From Clytia hemisphaerica (taxonomy: Eukaryota > Cnidaria > Hydrozoa > Leptothecata > Clytiidae), in assembly GCA_902728285.1 (NCBI GenBank), contig CACVBU010001167.1, positions 31,657 to 95,656 on the forward strand: a stretch of DNA of 64,000 nt, in the 5' to 3' direction. This document shows positions 47,132-58,500 of the stretch, piece after piece. The position numbers were made by a program, and so were the translations under genes. How positions within the stretch are numbered: position 1 is the stretch's first letter; each line of letters opens with the position of its first letter. The notes under the pieces are model-generated. The model searched no databases. It saw only the letters and a program-made list of their open reading frames with translations, and was not told where the DNA came from.

Positions 47132-50100
47132 TTGATGCTGACAACAATCAATCTTGTCAATTTAACAAAGAAATAAAAGATGACAAAGGAAACATGACCA
47201 TGCCATCTTTAAGAGTGATAAGTCCCCTTATGTTAGCAATTTAAAATTTTTTAAATGATTCTGATCCAGAAAGATAGACAAAATAGTTTTCAAATTATTC
47301 GATAAAACGTCAAAAAACGACAAAAAAACAAGAAAATAATAGCTAATTTTTTTTGGTGAGTTCTAAAGGCCTCTTTAATGAACAAGAAGATAATGGGCAC
47401 AAGATTTGACTGTTCATAGAAATTCTTTCCAAATAACTGTTCTTATATAAAAAGGAGCAAAACACAAATGTTCCCAACTCTTTTTTGAACATTGTTTGGC
47501 GGTCTTATTGAACTAGAGAAGAGAGTCATTTTATTTATGAACAACCAAAACAAGGATGAGATACAAATCCTTTCATATCATCTATATATTAATAGCGGTG
47601 CTTTGTGTGTCTGTGTGTCACCACTTTCGTTTTCGCTTTGTTTGTGTTTTAAAATTATGACTTTTAGTCTCTTGCTCCACAAATTTGTTCTATTGGATTC
47701 GCGCCATTTGCAAAAGATCGGATAGAGCTTGGTTTAGACTTTATTCAGCCTTTGTTTTGAAATTTAAGGCCCATCTACATTTTAGTAATTTTAATTTTTG
47801 CCCAGAGTTGCCTTTTTCTCTCTTCTTTTGTTTTAAATGTTTTTGAATGTATTTAACGATCGTATTTATTAACGACATTCGAATTCTTCAAACAATTTCA
47901 TTTCATAGAAAAGAATATTTCAAAAGTAAATCAAAACATAAAAATCAAAAAGTTTGTGGACAACAACAGCATTCAAAGAACCATATAAAGCATAAGAAAA
48001 AATTAGTTCACTTCTTTCTCCTTATAAAAATATTCAAGTCGTCGTTATGTTAAAAAGTGTGTACGTCATTTTTTATGTTTAAATTCGAAAAGTTATGCCA
48101 GGGTTTAAAAAAGCAACTTAGAATTGTCTTATTTTTTTTCGATCTGATAAAAAACAAAGAGTTACACTATTCTTTGTGACCTTCCCACTTTTTCCTGAAA
48201 AATTGTCATTTAAACTGGACGGTATATTTAACGCGAGCGAAGCAAAAAAATTAACTACCTGCTGAGTCGTTTCAAACGATGCTCTTTCTGATAACTTTTG
48301 ACTTAAACAAAAAATTATGTCACGGGGGGGGGGGCAGTACACGATCCAAATATGGTTAAAAGATAAGACACCCGGGAAAGTTAAAGTTGCAGAGATTTCT
48401 TTTTTTTTTGTTTGATCGCTTTTTTGAGCCAGCTTCAACATCCAAAGGATTTTTAGTGCGTTCAGCTACAGCTTAACCGGCTAGTCCAAAATATTTGGAA
48501 TTGATAAACAATAATTACATGTCTGGAAAGGAAACCTCTGGAAATTTTATATCAGATTTAACAAAAATATTTTTTGGATAAAAAATCGAAACAAATGTTT
48601 CCACATGCCTTAAAGAAAGCACTGAACCTTTTTATCTGCCCTTCCTGCTTTTAAACAGTGTAATTTTCTTAAATGTTTCCTTTTTATGGCTGATAAGTGG
48701 AGGGTCGGAAATGCAGAAATAAATAAAAATATTTGTAAATTTCAATTTTATTTTAATTTCATTTTTGCAAAAAAAAACAACAGCCTTTCTAATTCAGATT
48801 AATCTGTGTCTGCAAAAAATTCCGGGTTCTATAGTACAGTACGCACTTACGTTGGCAAAAGCCAAATTTACGTCGACAATAGCCGAATGCCGACGCAAAT
48901 TAGAATGGCTGAAAAACGTTGGCAATTCCGTAAACCAAAAAATAAAAAAGTAATACACCTTTTCCAAGTTTGTCATTTTTTTTTTACTTCTCCAGTTTGA
49001 AACGAGAACTTGATGCTTTTAAAGCTTTTGGCGATACAAAGTCATTCTGAAAATTTGGGATCAAAAGCTTTTTCCTTTCCTTTTTTAAGGCTTTCTTAAG
49101 GTTTTATTAATTCCTTTGTTTTTACGATAAAACCTCTCATAAAAGATATTTTATCCTACCGGGCCTCATTTCTATTCCGTTTCCATGGGATGCTTTTGTT
49201 TTCTTTTGTTTAAGAAAAAACTTTTAAAATTGAAATACATCAAGAATATCTTTTTTGTTGATTTTGTATTTTGTAGTAGAATCTTTCTAAATGAAATGCA
49301 AGTAAAGCAGGATTTTGGAATAGTGTTTTTCAAAAAGTCGAAATGAACTTGGGAAAGGTGTATTGCCTTAAAAGTCAATCCAAAGAAAAATCCCAGGTCA
49401 CTTATTTAGTTTTATCTATTCAGAACATATAGTGCTGAAATTATTTACCGAGGATTTTCTGTCGAGAACCTTGTAAACATTCCAATAACTTCCATCAAAA
49501 TGATCTGCCACGAAACAGCTTGCATAGTTTGAGGATTCAGTCGAATTGAAAAAAGCTGCCCTTGCCCTCGAACTTCCTCACAAGTGAACAATTTTAATCC
49601 GTCAATCATTTCTCAAAGAAAGAGTACCCAAAGAAATTCTAGCTTTACAAAAGCAGTGTAGATGGAACTTCCAAATTCCTTGGTTAGAAAAAGCTATATC
49701 TTTTTTCTTTTCTCTATAGAGAATCAACAAGCCATCAACATCAACAAATTCCACACATTTCCTCATCAGAAACTTTTGAATTATCTGCCATTATTACTTT
49801 CTTGAAGCCGTTCCGAAATTAACCAATTGGGTTATGTATCTGGATTCCTATGAGAGTTCTTTTTTGAGATTTGTAAGATAGCTAAGGTAATTACTTTTTT
49901 ATTTTCTGGTTTACCTGGGTTTACGGACATTATGAGGAAAAGTTTTGGACAGGAAGATAGAAAAAAAATTAAAATAAAATTGATGTTTTAATTTTTTTTT
50001 CTTTCTTTTTTTAAAATCCCATGTTTGTATCTGGTTATATCAATCCATTTGAGGCAATTTTTTTGCAAAATAATACAAAGCTATTTATATTTTAACAACT

Positions 50101-50317
50101 CATATCCCTAGTATCCCTGGTTTGTCCCTGGTTAGTAAAATCCTCTAAATTTGCATTGTTTTCTCAATGGTTCAATCGAAATAGGGGATTTGGAAAACTT
50201 TCCATGTTTGTTTTTTTGCACAAACCCCTGTAACTGTGGGCGAGTACCCTGTTGGCTTGAAATCGAAAGTGAAACCACTGAAAATGAAAGTAAAATCGAC
50301 TTGTACTCAAAATCCCA
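47132..50317. other. Intergenic, no gene recognised
   Basis: No exon chain or RNA gene found. A G run lies near 48325. About 49535-49700 shares blocks (GTCAATCAT, AAGAGTAC, CTAGCTTTAC) with 56145-56250, a decayed dispersed repeat. Short ORFs show no domain. Confidence 0.35.
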
Positions 50318-50776
50318 TACCGCCAACTGCTCTAACTTGGGACTATGTGACAAAACATGGGACAGCCATTCGGCCACCATTTCACCGAACCTCCTAAGTC
50401 ATTTGATTTGATTTAATGAACGACGTATTAAAAAATACATGATTTCTCTTCCGCTCAGAGTAGGCTTTTTTAAATCAAAATATGAAAAAAATCCATAGTG
50501 GAACACACGTGAATGTCTGGAACGAAGAAGACCAAATTAGTGGCAGAACGATGGAGCGTTTGACGTTTGACGGCGTCTGCCTGGTCATTTTAAATAATAA
50601 TAAAAAAGATCAAAAGGGCGCGCTGTCAGTGAAAGTTATCGTGAATGTTATGACAGAAAGTATGATTGATAAACTTGGTGGATTTAACAAAAGGTTTAAC
50701 AGTAAGTGAAAATGCAGGCCAGATATCAACAGTCCCATGTTTCGCCCAATCGTCCCAAGTTAGAGCAGTTGACGGT
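50318..50776. mobile_element. TA/CCG-type MITE, GCTCTAACTTGGGAC family, copy 1
   Basis: The ends TACCGCCAACTGCTCTAACT and GTTAGAGCAGTTGACGGTA are inverted, and each ends in TA. A second internal pair (AACATGGGAC, CCCATGTTT) lies further in. The ORF at 50482-50709 inside has no recognised domain. Matches 58198-58744. Confidence 0.8.
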
Positions 50777-52035
50777 AATCTTGATGATATAGGAGTTTAA
50801 GCATAGACTGCCAGGGATATATCGAGGTCATGGTTATGACACAAGAAGAGCCACAGACAGACCTAGCCTGGAGATCCTGCTACTGTATGAATTTCCCAGA
50901 TCCTAATGACAGTTGAAAACATATCAAGTTTGTTATTCTTTTACTGGTCACAGATTCTTAGAGAAAGCGCAATTTCTGAAACTTGGCTTTTATTTTAGTA
51001 AGTGAAGACAGCGTTAAATTCGAATTAACCACTGTAAATCTTTTGAACCAGAAATCTGCCTCACAGGTCCTGTATACACCAGACTATAAAAATACAGGAC
51101 GGGTCTCCCATAGCTGTCAACTTTCCCGCATAGACCTTTTCGCCTTTCCATCCGCCATCTTGAATTGTATGCAAAAATAGAGGAACGAAAAAGCCGTGGT
51201 TGGATTTAATTGGAAAATATGCAAAACATATGCAAGTTTACACAAAGATTAAAAAGACAACAAAGCATCTTATAAAGAAATATTATAATCATTAGGACAA
51301 TAAAAGAAATGGAATTTTTTAATCCAAAAAGAAATATTTACAGAACAGCAATAGCCTTTTAGAAATTTGTTCTTAAAGACATTGCATATTCTGTCTTCAT
51401 GCCATTAAAAAATTCCACCAAGACGGAGTACACACATCAAACTTTCAAAACACGCAAACTGAAAGCAGTAATTATGACGTCACACATTCAGCGGGTTCAG
51501 ATCAATGTTTTGATTTGATCGTTTGGCGGTTCTATTCCCAGGAGAATAATTTCCCGTCAGCCAAATAAGGATTACTTTTGTACCTTCGCGGGTAATTTTT
51601 CAGCTTGAGTTTATATCTAATGTTATGGTTTTTTGAAGTGCTTGTTCTAAGAGATGAGCCAATTTGATTATTTCTAGTTTTCAAAAGAAGCAAATTTAAT
51701 CTTTCTTCTACAAGATTACACCTTAATATAATGCCAATTATGCATTAAAGTTTTATATTAATACTTTCTTTTTGCATATGTTTTGCATACTTACAGACAA
51801 CAGACAGACCGTGTCAAGAATCTTCTTCTTCAAGATCAGACCAGTTTGCAGAGTATGGCAGAAATCATTGAGATCTGGCGGGGGCAGAGATTGCTTACTT
51901 TTTAAGAGCAGGAGCAAAATTTTTCATAATATCTACATTTCAGGGGCAAAATTATTGAAAACTGGCTAATTTCACCAGTAAACAGATCCCAGGGGCAGAG
52001 TTTTGATGTTGCAAATTTTCCTTGGGGGCAACCAT
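50777..52035. other. Intergenic, no gene
   Basis: No exon recognised. The region is AT-rich and bridges two repeat clusters. Confidence 0.35.
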
Positions 52036-53862
52036 GCCAGACGTAATTAATCGAACCAATCGAACAGTATTTTTAATCGAACTTTGTCGAACTTAATCAA
52101 ACTTTGTTGGCCGATTAATGTTCGACTAAGTTCGGTTGTCGAACTTTAATCGAATACTCACAAATTTCTCAAAATACAAAGTTCAATTAAGTTCGCTTAC
52201 TGAAATCGAACTTAATCGGCCTTTAACAACACTTTGAGGAACTTTGAAGCACCCCTGCTGGTGCAGGCGTGTACCCCCCTGACCAGTGGGCACCGATCAA
52301 ACTCCCCGGAACCCCGGCTGGGATCCCCATGGGCCATCCACAGTGGTACCCAAATGAGGTCATTCTTCCCAATTTTGACCAATTTGTCTCCAATTTTCCA
52401 AATTTTGCCAGCTTTTGACGACGCTTTGAGGAATTTTGAAGGACCCTCCCTGGTGCAGGTGTGTATCCTCACATCCCCCCTGACCAGTGGGCACCGATCA
52501 AACTCCCCCGAACCCCGGCCGGGACCTCCAGGGGCCGTCCACGGTGGTACCCAAAGGAGGTCATTTTTTCCAATTTTTACCAATTTTCGCCATTTTTCAA
52601 GTCTTTCCAAGCCTTTTAAAGGTTTCGGAGCACTGATGGAGGGTGCTGGCTTTGAGGGAGAGCAAGGCAGAGGGTATCCAAAGTGGTCCAAAGGGCTAGG
52701 GGGCTGTGGAGGGCTGTAGAGGCCTCAATTGGTCTCAACTGCGATTTTTCCTGGTGAGAAAGGGGTGCAGCAGCCTCAATTGAAGAGGTCATTTTTGGCA
52801 ATTTCTGCCGGCTTTTGACGGCACTTAGAGGAACTTTGAAGGACCCCCAACGGTGCAGGCATGTACTCTCACATCCACCTGACCAGTGAGCACCGATCGG
52901 ACCCCCGGCACACCGGCCGGGACCCCAGGGGCCGTCCGCGGTGGTACCCAAAGGAGGTCATTTTTTTCCAAAGCTGTCCGAAGGGGTCTGAAGGTCTGTG
53001 GTAGGCTGTAAGGGGGGGGGGCTGTAGAGGCCTCAATCAGTCTGAGAAATCCTTTTAATTGCACGCTTAACTTCTGCGGGGGTAAACTTGTAAATGCGCG
53101 CTTATCATAGTCCGCCCGAGTCCACCCATGTGCAATTGCACGCTTAATTTTCCGCCCTGCTTGAAGAAGCTTGAGCAATATAGTGGGGCTTACTTTTTTT
53201 TAAACGGATGGAACCATGGTCAAACGGACAAAAACTGATTTTTGAATTGGAATCTTCGTAAAATTTTGCGTAAAATTGACCAAGCATTCCAGATTTTTTT
53301 CCGAGAAAACTCGAGGAAAATTGTCTATTTTGAACTCGCACAAACGAAAAGTGTTTTCATTTCTTTTCTAATAACTTGTAAATGATGTATCTCAATGTAA
53401 AGCAATGATTATAATACTGATTTAGATTATTTGGAACATGAAATTGATAGGTAAAAACACTTTTAAAAACCTTACAATTTGATAGCCGTGCAATTACGCG
53501 TTTAAATCTCGGAATTTTAAGCGTGCAATTAGAAGGATTTCTCAGACTGTCAATTGGTCCCACCGGGGCTGGTACCCAAAGGAGGTCATTTTTTGTTGTC
53601 AAACTTTTTTGAATGGAGCTTTTTGTCGAATTTATCGAACCTTTCTTGTTGTCGAACTTTATCTAACGGAGTTTTTTGTTGAATTTGTCAAACATTTCTC
53701 GTTGTCGAACTTTATGTTTTGTCGAACTTAATCGAATACTCACAATTTTAGCGACTTTTGAAAGGTTTGATTAAAGAATTTAATCAAACTTTTGTCGTTT
53801 GATTAAGTTCAACAAAGTTCGATTAGTTCGGTAATCGAACTGTTCGATTAATTACGTCTGGC
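52036..53862. mobile_element. TIR element, GCCAGACGTAATTAATCG ends, GC-rich core
   Basis: GCCAGACGTAATTAATCGAA opens and TCGATTAATTACGTCTGGC closes it. Long arms are built of TCGAACTTAATCGAA-type repeats in both directions. The core (52230-53035) is unusually GC-rich and contains three or more copies of a ~200-base block with GACCAGTGGGCACCGATCAA, GGTACCCAAA and GAGGTCATT. Both strands stay open there by base composition, so the 159-161 codon ORFs are not credible genes. A second element is nested at 53038-53549. Confidence 0.75.
53038..53549. mobile_element. Nested TIR element with 5-bp TSD
   Basis: The ends CAGTCTGAGAAATCCTTTTA and GGATTTCTCAGACTG enclose 512 bp and are flanked by TCAAT (53033-53037 and 53550-53554). 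Removing it restores GGCCTCAATTGGTC, which is present uninterrupted at about 52722 in a neighbouring unit of the host array. Confidence 0.85.
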
Positions 53863-53931
53863 TGGACCATACCATGAGCATGACATGCTCTGAAAACCTG
53901 AGATCCCACAAAGTCAGGCAGCAAGTGTCAC

Positions 53932-55248
53932 TATGGCGCGCCAAAGCGGAAATAAATACTATCTCTTTAAAACAATACTATCTTCGTTTAAAACATACTA
54001 TCTTTTTTAAAAAATACTATTTTCGATTAAAACATACTATTTTCGTTCAAAAAATACTATTTTCGTTGAAAAAATACTATTTCCGTTTGAAAAAATACTA
54101 TTCTCGTTTAAAACATACTATCTTCGTTTAAAAACATACTATCTTTTGTAATGATACTATCTTTTTTTAAACAATACTATCTATTTTAAAACGATACTAT
54201 CTTTTTTAAAACATACTATCTTTTCGAAAACAGTCTGGAAACGAGGTTGGTACGTCTTGCCTCGCTCATTTTAAAGTTTGCATGCATGACCATTGAGTTT
54301 CAAGCTCGAAGGGCTAGAGCTAGAGGTCAATCTCCTTGGTAGGATTTGAAGCCAACAAATCCTACCAAAGTTGCGCGGCCTTGAGCGACCCGCCTGGTTT
54401 TTACACAAATGACAGATTGAAACTAAAATTTATCGCTTCATTTTGAAAAATATATCACTCGAAAACAAAGGAATTGCTAGATTCAATCCGTCATCAAAAA
54501 TACGGCGCATATTTTAAGGCTTCAATTTTTCTTGCCTGAGAAAGGTTAGAGATTGACCTCTAGCCCTTCGGGCTTGAAACTCAATGTGCATGACCCACGC
54601 ATGGTGGGACGGCGGGACCATGCTTGCTGGATGGAAAGAACAACATGCTTTATATGGAAATGGCGGAACAGAAAGTCCAAAATGTGGTGAAAACACCACT
54701 GTTTTGGTTTTGATCTCAATGTTATGTGGTCATGTCCTTTTTTTCTTCTATTGATTATGGTGTAAATGCCTGAAAGCTGCTTTAAATGGAGTAGTTAGTT
54801 GAACAGGAAGTATTCATATAAAATAAACACGAAAAATCAACGCCCATTACACGCCCCTCAAAATGAAAATTACACAAATTTGAATAATCGAGGCAACCTA
54901 TATTCGAAAAGTATAGTATTTTTTAAAAAGATAGTATTTTTTTAAAAGATAGTATTTTTTAAACGAAGATAGTATGTTTACAACAAAGATAGTATTGTTT
55001 TAAAAAGATAGTATGAAAGATAGTAAAAAACAGTAAAAATAGTATTTATTTTTTAAAGATACTATGTTTTAAACGAAAATAGTATTTTTTAAGCAAAAAA
55101 TAGTATGTTTTAAAAAAGATAGTATGTTTTAAACGAAGATAGTATGTTTACAACAAAGATAGTATGTTTTAAACGAAGATAGTATGTTTTAAACGAAGAT
55201 AGTATTGTTTTAAAAAGATAGTATTTATTTCCGCTTTGGCGCGCCATA
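53932..55248. mobile_element. 1.3-kb foldback element with tandem-repeat arms
   Basis: TATGGCGCGCCAAAGCGGAA begins it and the exact complement ends it, with TGTCAC on both sides (53926-53931, 55249-55254). The left arm (53957-54230) is an array of ACTATC(T/G)T..TTTAAAA units of about 18-21 bases. The right arm (54915-55225) is the same array inverted (GATAGTATGTTTTAAACGAA). The middle holds a further inverted pair, GGGCTAGAGCTAGAGGTC near 54310 and GACCTCTAGCCCTTCGGG near 54555. Confidence 0.88.
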
Positions 55249-55254
55249 TGTCAC

Positions 55255-55580
55255 ACTCTAAATCAAAGTTCGATCTTGCACTTGACATTAATAAAATACT
55301 TACTTCTTGGCAAACTTATTCCCTAGATTCGTGGCTTTTCCTTTTAAAACTGACTGCTGGACTGCTGGTCCAGAGTTTTTTAATGGGTTGAAATTTTAAT
55401 TTTCATGTGACTTTGACCGCTTTGACGACCGATTTCTACCTACGATTAGAAAACCTATTTAATTCCGGTTGTCAGAGTGCGCGCTCTAGTTGAACCTCCA
55501 GCTCATTATAATTATTGCCCGCCCGAAAAGACATAATAGAAAAAAGCTTTAAAAAGTAGGTAACTCTCAGTCAATCCAAA
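55255..55580 (+). promoter_or_regulatory. Probable atg7 5' flank
   Basis: The 325 bases between the foldback element and the atg7 start. Somewhat richer in GC and CpG than the surroundings (GTGCGCGCTC near 55478). No TATA box. Assigned by position. Confidence 0.35.
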
Positions 55581-58500
55581 ATGGCGGATGGAAGCGGCTC
55601 TTCAATTTTACAGTTTGTACCTTTTTCAAGTGCAATTGAAATCGGATTTTGGCACAAATTAACCAAAAATAAGCTTGAAAAGTACAAATTAGATGATTCT
55701 ATTCAATATTTATCTGGTTCATTCGTTAACAGTAAGTACTTCATGCTTGGAAAGCAATGATCATTCTTCCTACAACAGTAATCTTTGTCTTTTTTTGCTT
55801 TCCTTGCCTGCCTCCAACTGTTTTACTCATGCTCATGAAGTGTGGGGAACACCCAGGAATGTTGTAGTAGATTATGAAAATGTTTTTCTATAAAGCTATG
55901 ATGATGATTCCTGTCAGTTAGTTCTATTAAATTATCACATAATACATTAAGTACATTTTCGTGATTTTAAACATAAAGGATAATAAAATAAAATAAAAAG
56001 TTAAAAACATTAGCGCAAGATGTTCTAAGACGCTGGTAAATGGAAAGCACAAAAGTAGGTGTAGACTCAAATATCAAAGTGTAAGAGTGAGCTGGGACTA
56101 GACAGGGACAGTTAGTCACACTACGATCGATAGTTCGGTGTAACAGGCTAGCGCAAGCTCTCTCGCAGGTGAAAAACTTTAATCTGTCAATCATCTTCTC
56201 AAGCGAAGAGTACAGGGGGAGCAATCCTAGCTTTACGATAGTGCCGTGGATCATCAGCGGATACCATGAAGTCGGGTAACTTGCATCAGTGGAGGGAAAT
56301 TTGCATAGCCATCAAATGAATGACCAATCAAAGCAGCAAAATTACAAAACAAATGAACTACGCAGCTCCGCTCGCAGCTCTACTTTACCATTTTTGTTTT
56401 GATTTAACTTTGTATTTAATGACCAGCCAGGTCATTCATTTGAGGGCTATGCATGTTAGCCTTCACTGACGCAAGTTACCCGACTTCGCGGTAGTCTAGT
56501 ATTCAATTATATATCATTATCCCTTTATTTTCATTCCTAGAACTTTTGCAAAAAAAAAGGAAAAATAGAAAAGTAGTATTTTTTACTGCTCTATTCACAT
56601 AATACGCTTTTGCGGGATTTTAGCTTAAATGCTTGCGTGCAGCATACCGTAGGATCGTCTAATATCAACATGCGTCTTCTAATTTCGACATAGCTGTAGG
56701 CTGGTCTTCGAAATAAAAAATCAAAACATAAACAAATACATACCAAAGTTATCAATCAATCACTAAATTGTACTCTCCCGATCACGTAACAGATTGTTAA
56801 TATAATATGAGAAATGTGAAGTGCTATTACTTATATTTGAAAAGAAAACTTTAACGATGTAGTAATCACAAAAAACTAATTAGCATGCTTTCAACGAAGA
56901 TGCCCAAATCACAACAACATTTTGCACGCGAGAAATTTTTTAGTAGACCTTTTTACCGTGAACCGAAAATAATTAAAAGAACCCGGTTTCCTTATGAGTT
57001 TGAAAAGGGACCGGGTGTGCTAGGTGCGGCGCCTAGAAGTTTAACGCGGCCTCTTAGCGCCTAGAGCGCGTGCTTGCAATAAACAATAAGGACGGGGAAA
57101 CCAGGTCGACTAAGCGCGCGAATTATTTTTATCACGTGACTTGAAACGTAATAAAGTTGTAAAATTTTAATGATGGACACGAGAAAGTTACGAGGAAGTT
57201 TGCATGCGTTTCGTGTGTTGTGTGAAACTGCTTATAATTTGGCTATTTTTTTGATTGAAAGTCGATTGCAATGTTTACTGAACTTCTAGTTTGATGGATG
57301 AACTTGTTCGATAAGAATGATACAAAGAATTTCATTCAAGGTTTGTTTTGATTATTTTACAGATCCGTTGTCGAAATTAGAAGACGCATGTCGATATTAG
57401 ACGATCCTACGGTAGGGTACAAAGTCCAAATATGCGTTTCCCGTAATTTTTGTATGAAGACTTTAGTCTATACTGTGTAATGTCCGATGTGTAATATTAC
57501 ATCCATACGGTTACCGTAACTTGGTCTAATATCGACATCCCTAGTCTAATTCTGACACCCTTCTTTAGAGACAGGAATATAATATGAAAGCTTGAATCAC
57601 TGATTGAAAAAGGATTATTCCTCTGTGACCAATAAGCCAAGAAAAACAGTTTCAACCTTTCTATCAATTTCAGCTGATAAAAAGGGTGTCGGAATTAGAG
57701 GAGGGATGTCGACATTAGACCAAGTTACGGTAGCAAGTCCAGAAGATCTTTCAAATTTTAATATTTTTTAAAACTTATCCTATCTTGTAGAGCTTTGAAA
57801 AAAAAAAGAAAATGAGGGGTCATAGGCTTCCAGAGGATAAGTGGTTGTAAAGATATGCAAATTTTAGTATAGAAAATTTGACTAAAAATGTCAAAAAAGG
57901 TTAGGAAAATAGCATGGAAAAATTCGAAAAATGTGTCAAAAGAGAAAAAGAAAAATTCTTTAGTCATGCTTCTTTAATTTAGCATATATCTCTTTTTCTA
58001 GTGTAGCTAGAGGCCTGAAATTTGGAGGAAGAATTCTTTGATGGTGATAGAATATTATTATTATATAAAAATATTTGTAAAATATTTAGTACATTCAGTG
58101 AAGTCAAGTTTGAAATTATTGTATTAGAAAAAATGGTTATTAAGCATTCAAAACACAATTTACCTTACCTCCTGAGTTTGTCTTTGTTATGCTAAAATAC
58201 CGTCAACTGCTCTAACTTGGGACTATCTGACAAAACATGGGACGGCCATTAGACCACCATTTCAATCACCAAACCTCTAAAGTCGTTTAATTAACATATA
58301 CCGCAAATCATATGAATACGCTACTCTAGCCAGGTAGGCTTTCACACCGCGAAAGGAACAAATCTTTGCGGCAAGAAACCTGTAATGCAATCGCGCTCAA
58401 ACGCCCAAGCACAGATATAAAAAAGTCTGTTCTTCTGCAAAAAATTGTGAGATCTGTTATCAGCACTCGGTACAATCAGCACAACACAAAAATAGGCGTC

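Noticed and set aside
52212-52719. Overlapping 159- and 161-codon ORFs on opposite strands
   Set aside because: Both lie in a GC-rich tandem repeat and repeat their own sequence; stops are rare only because of composition.
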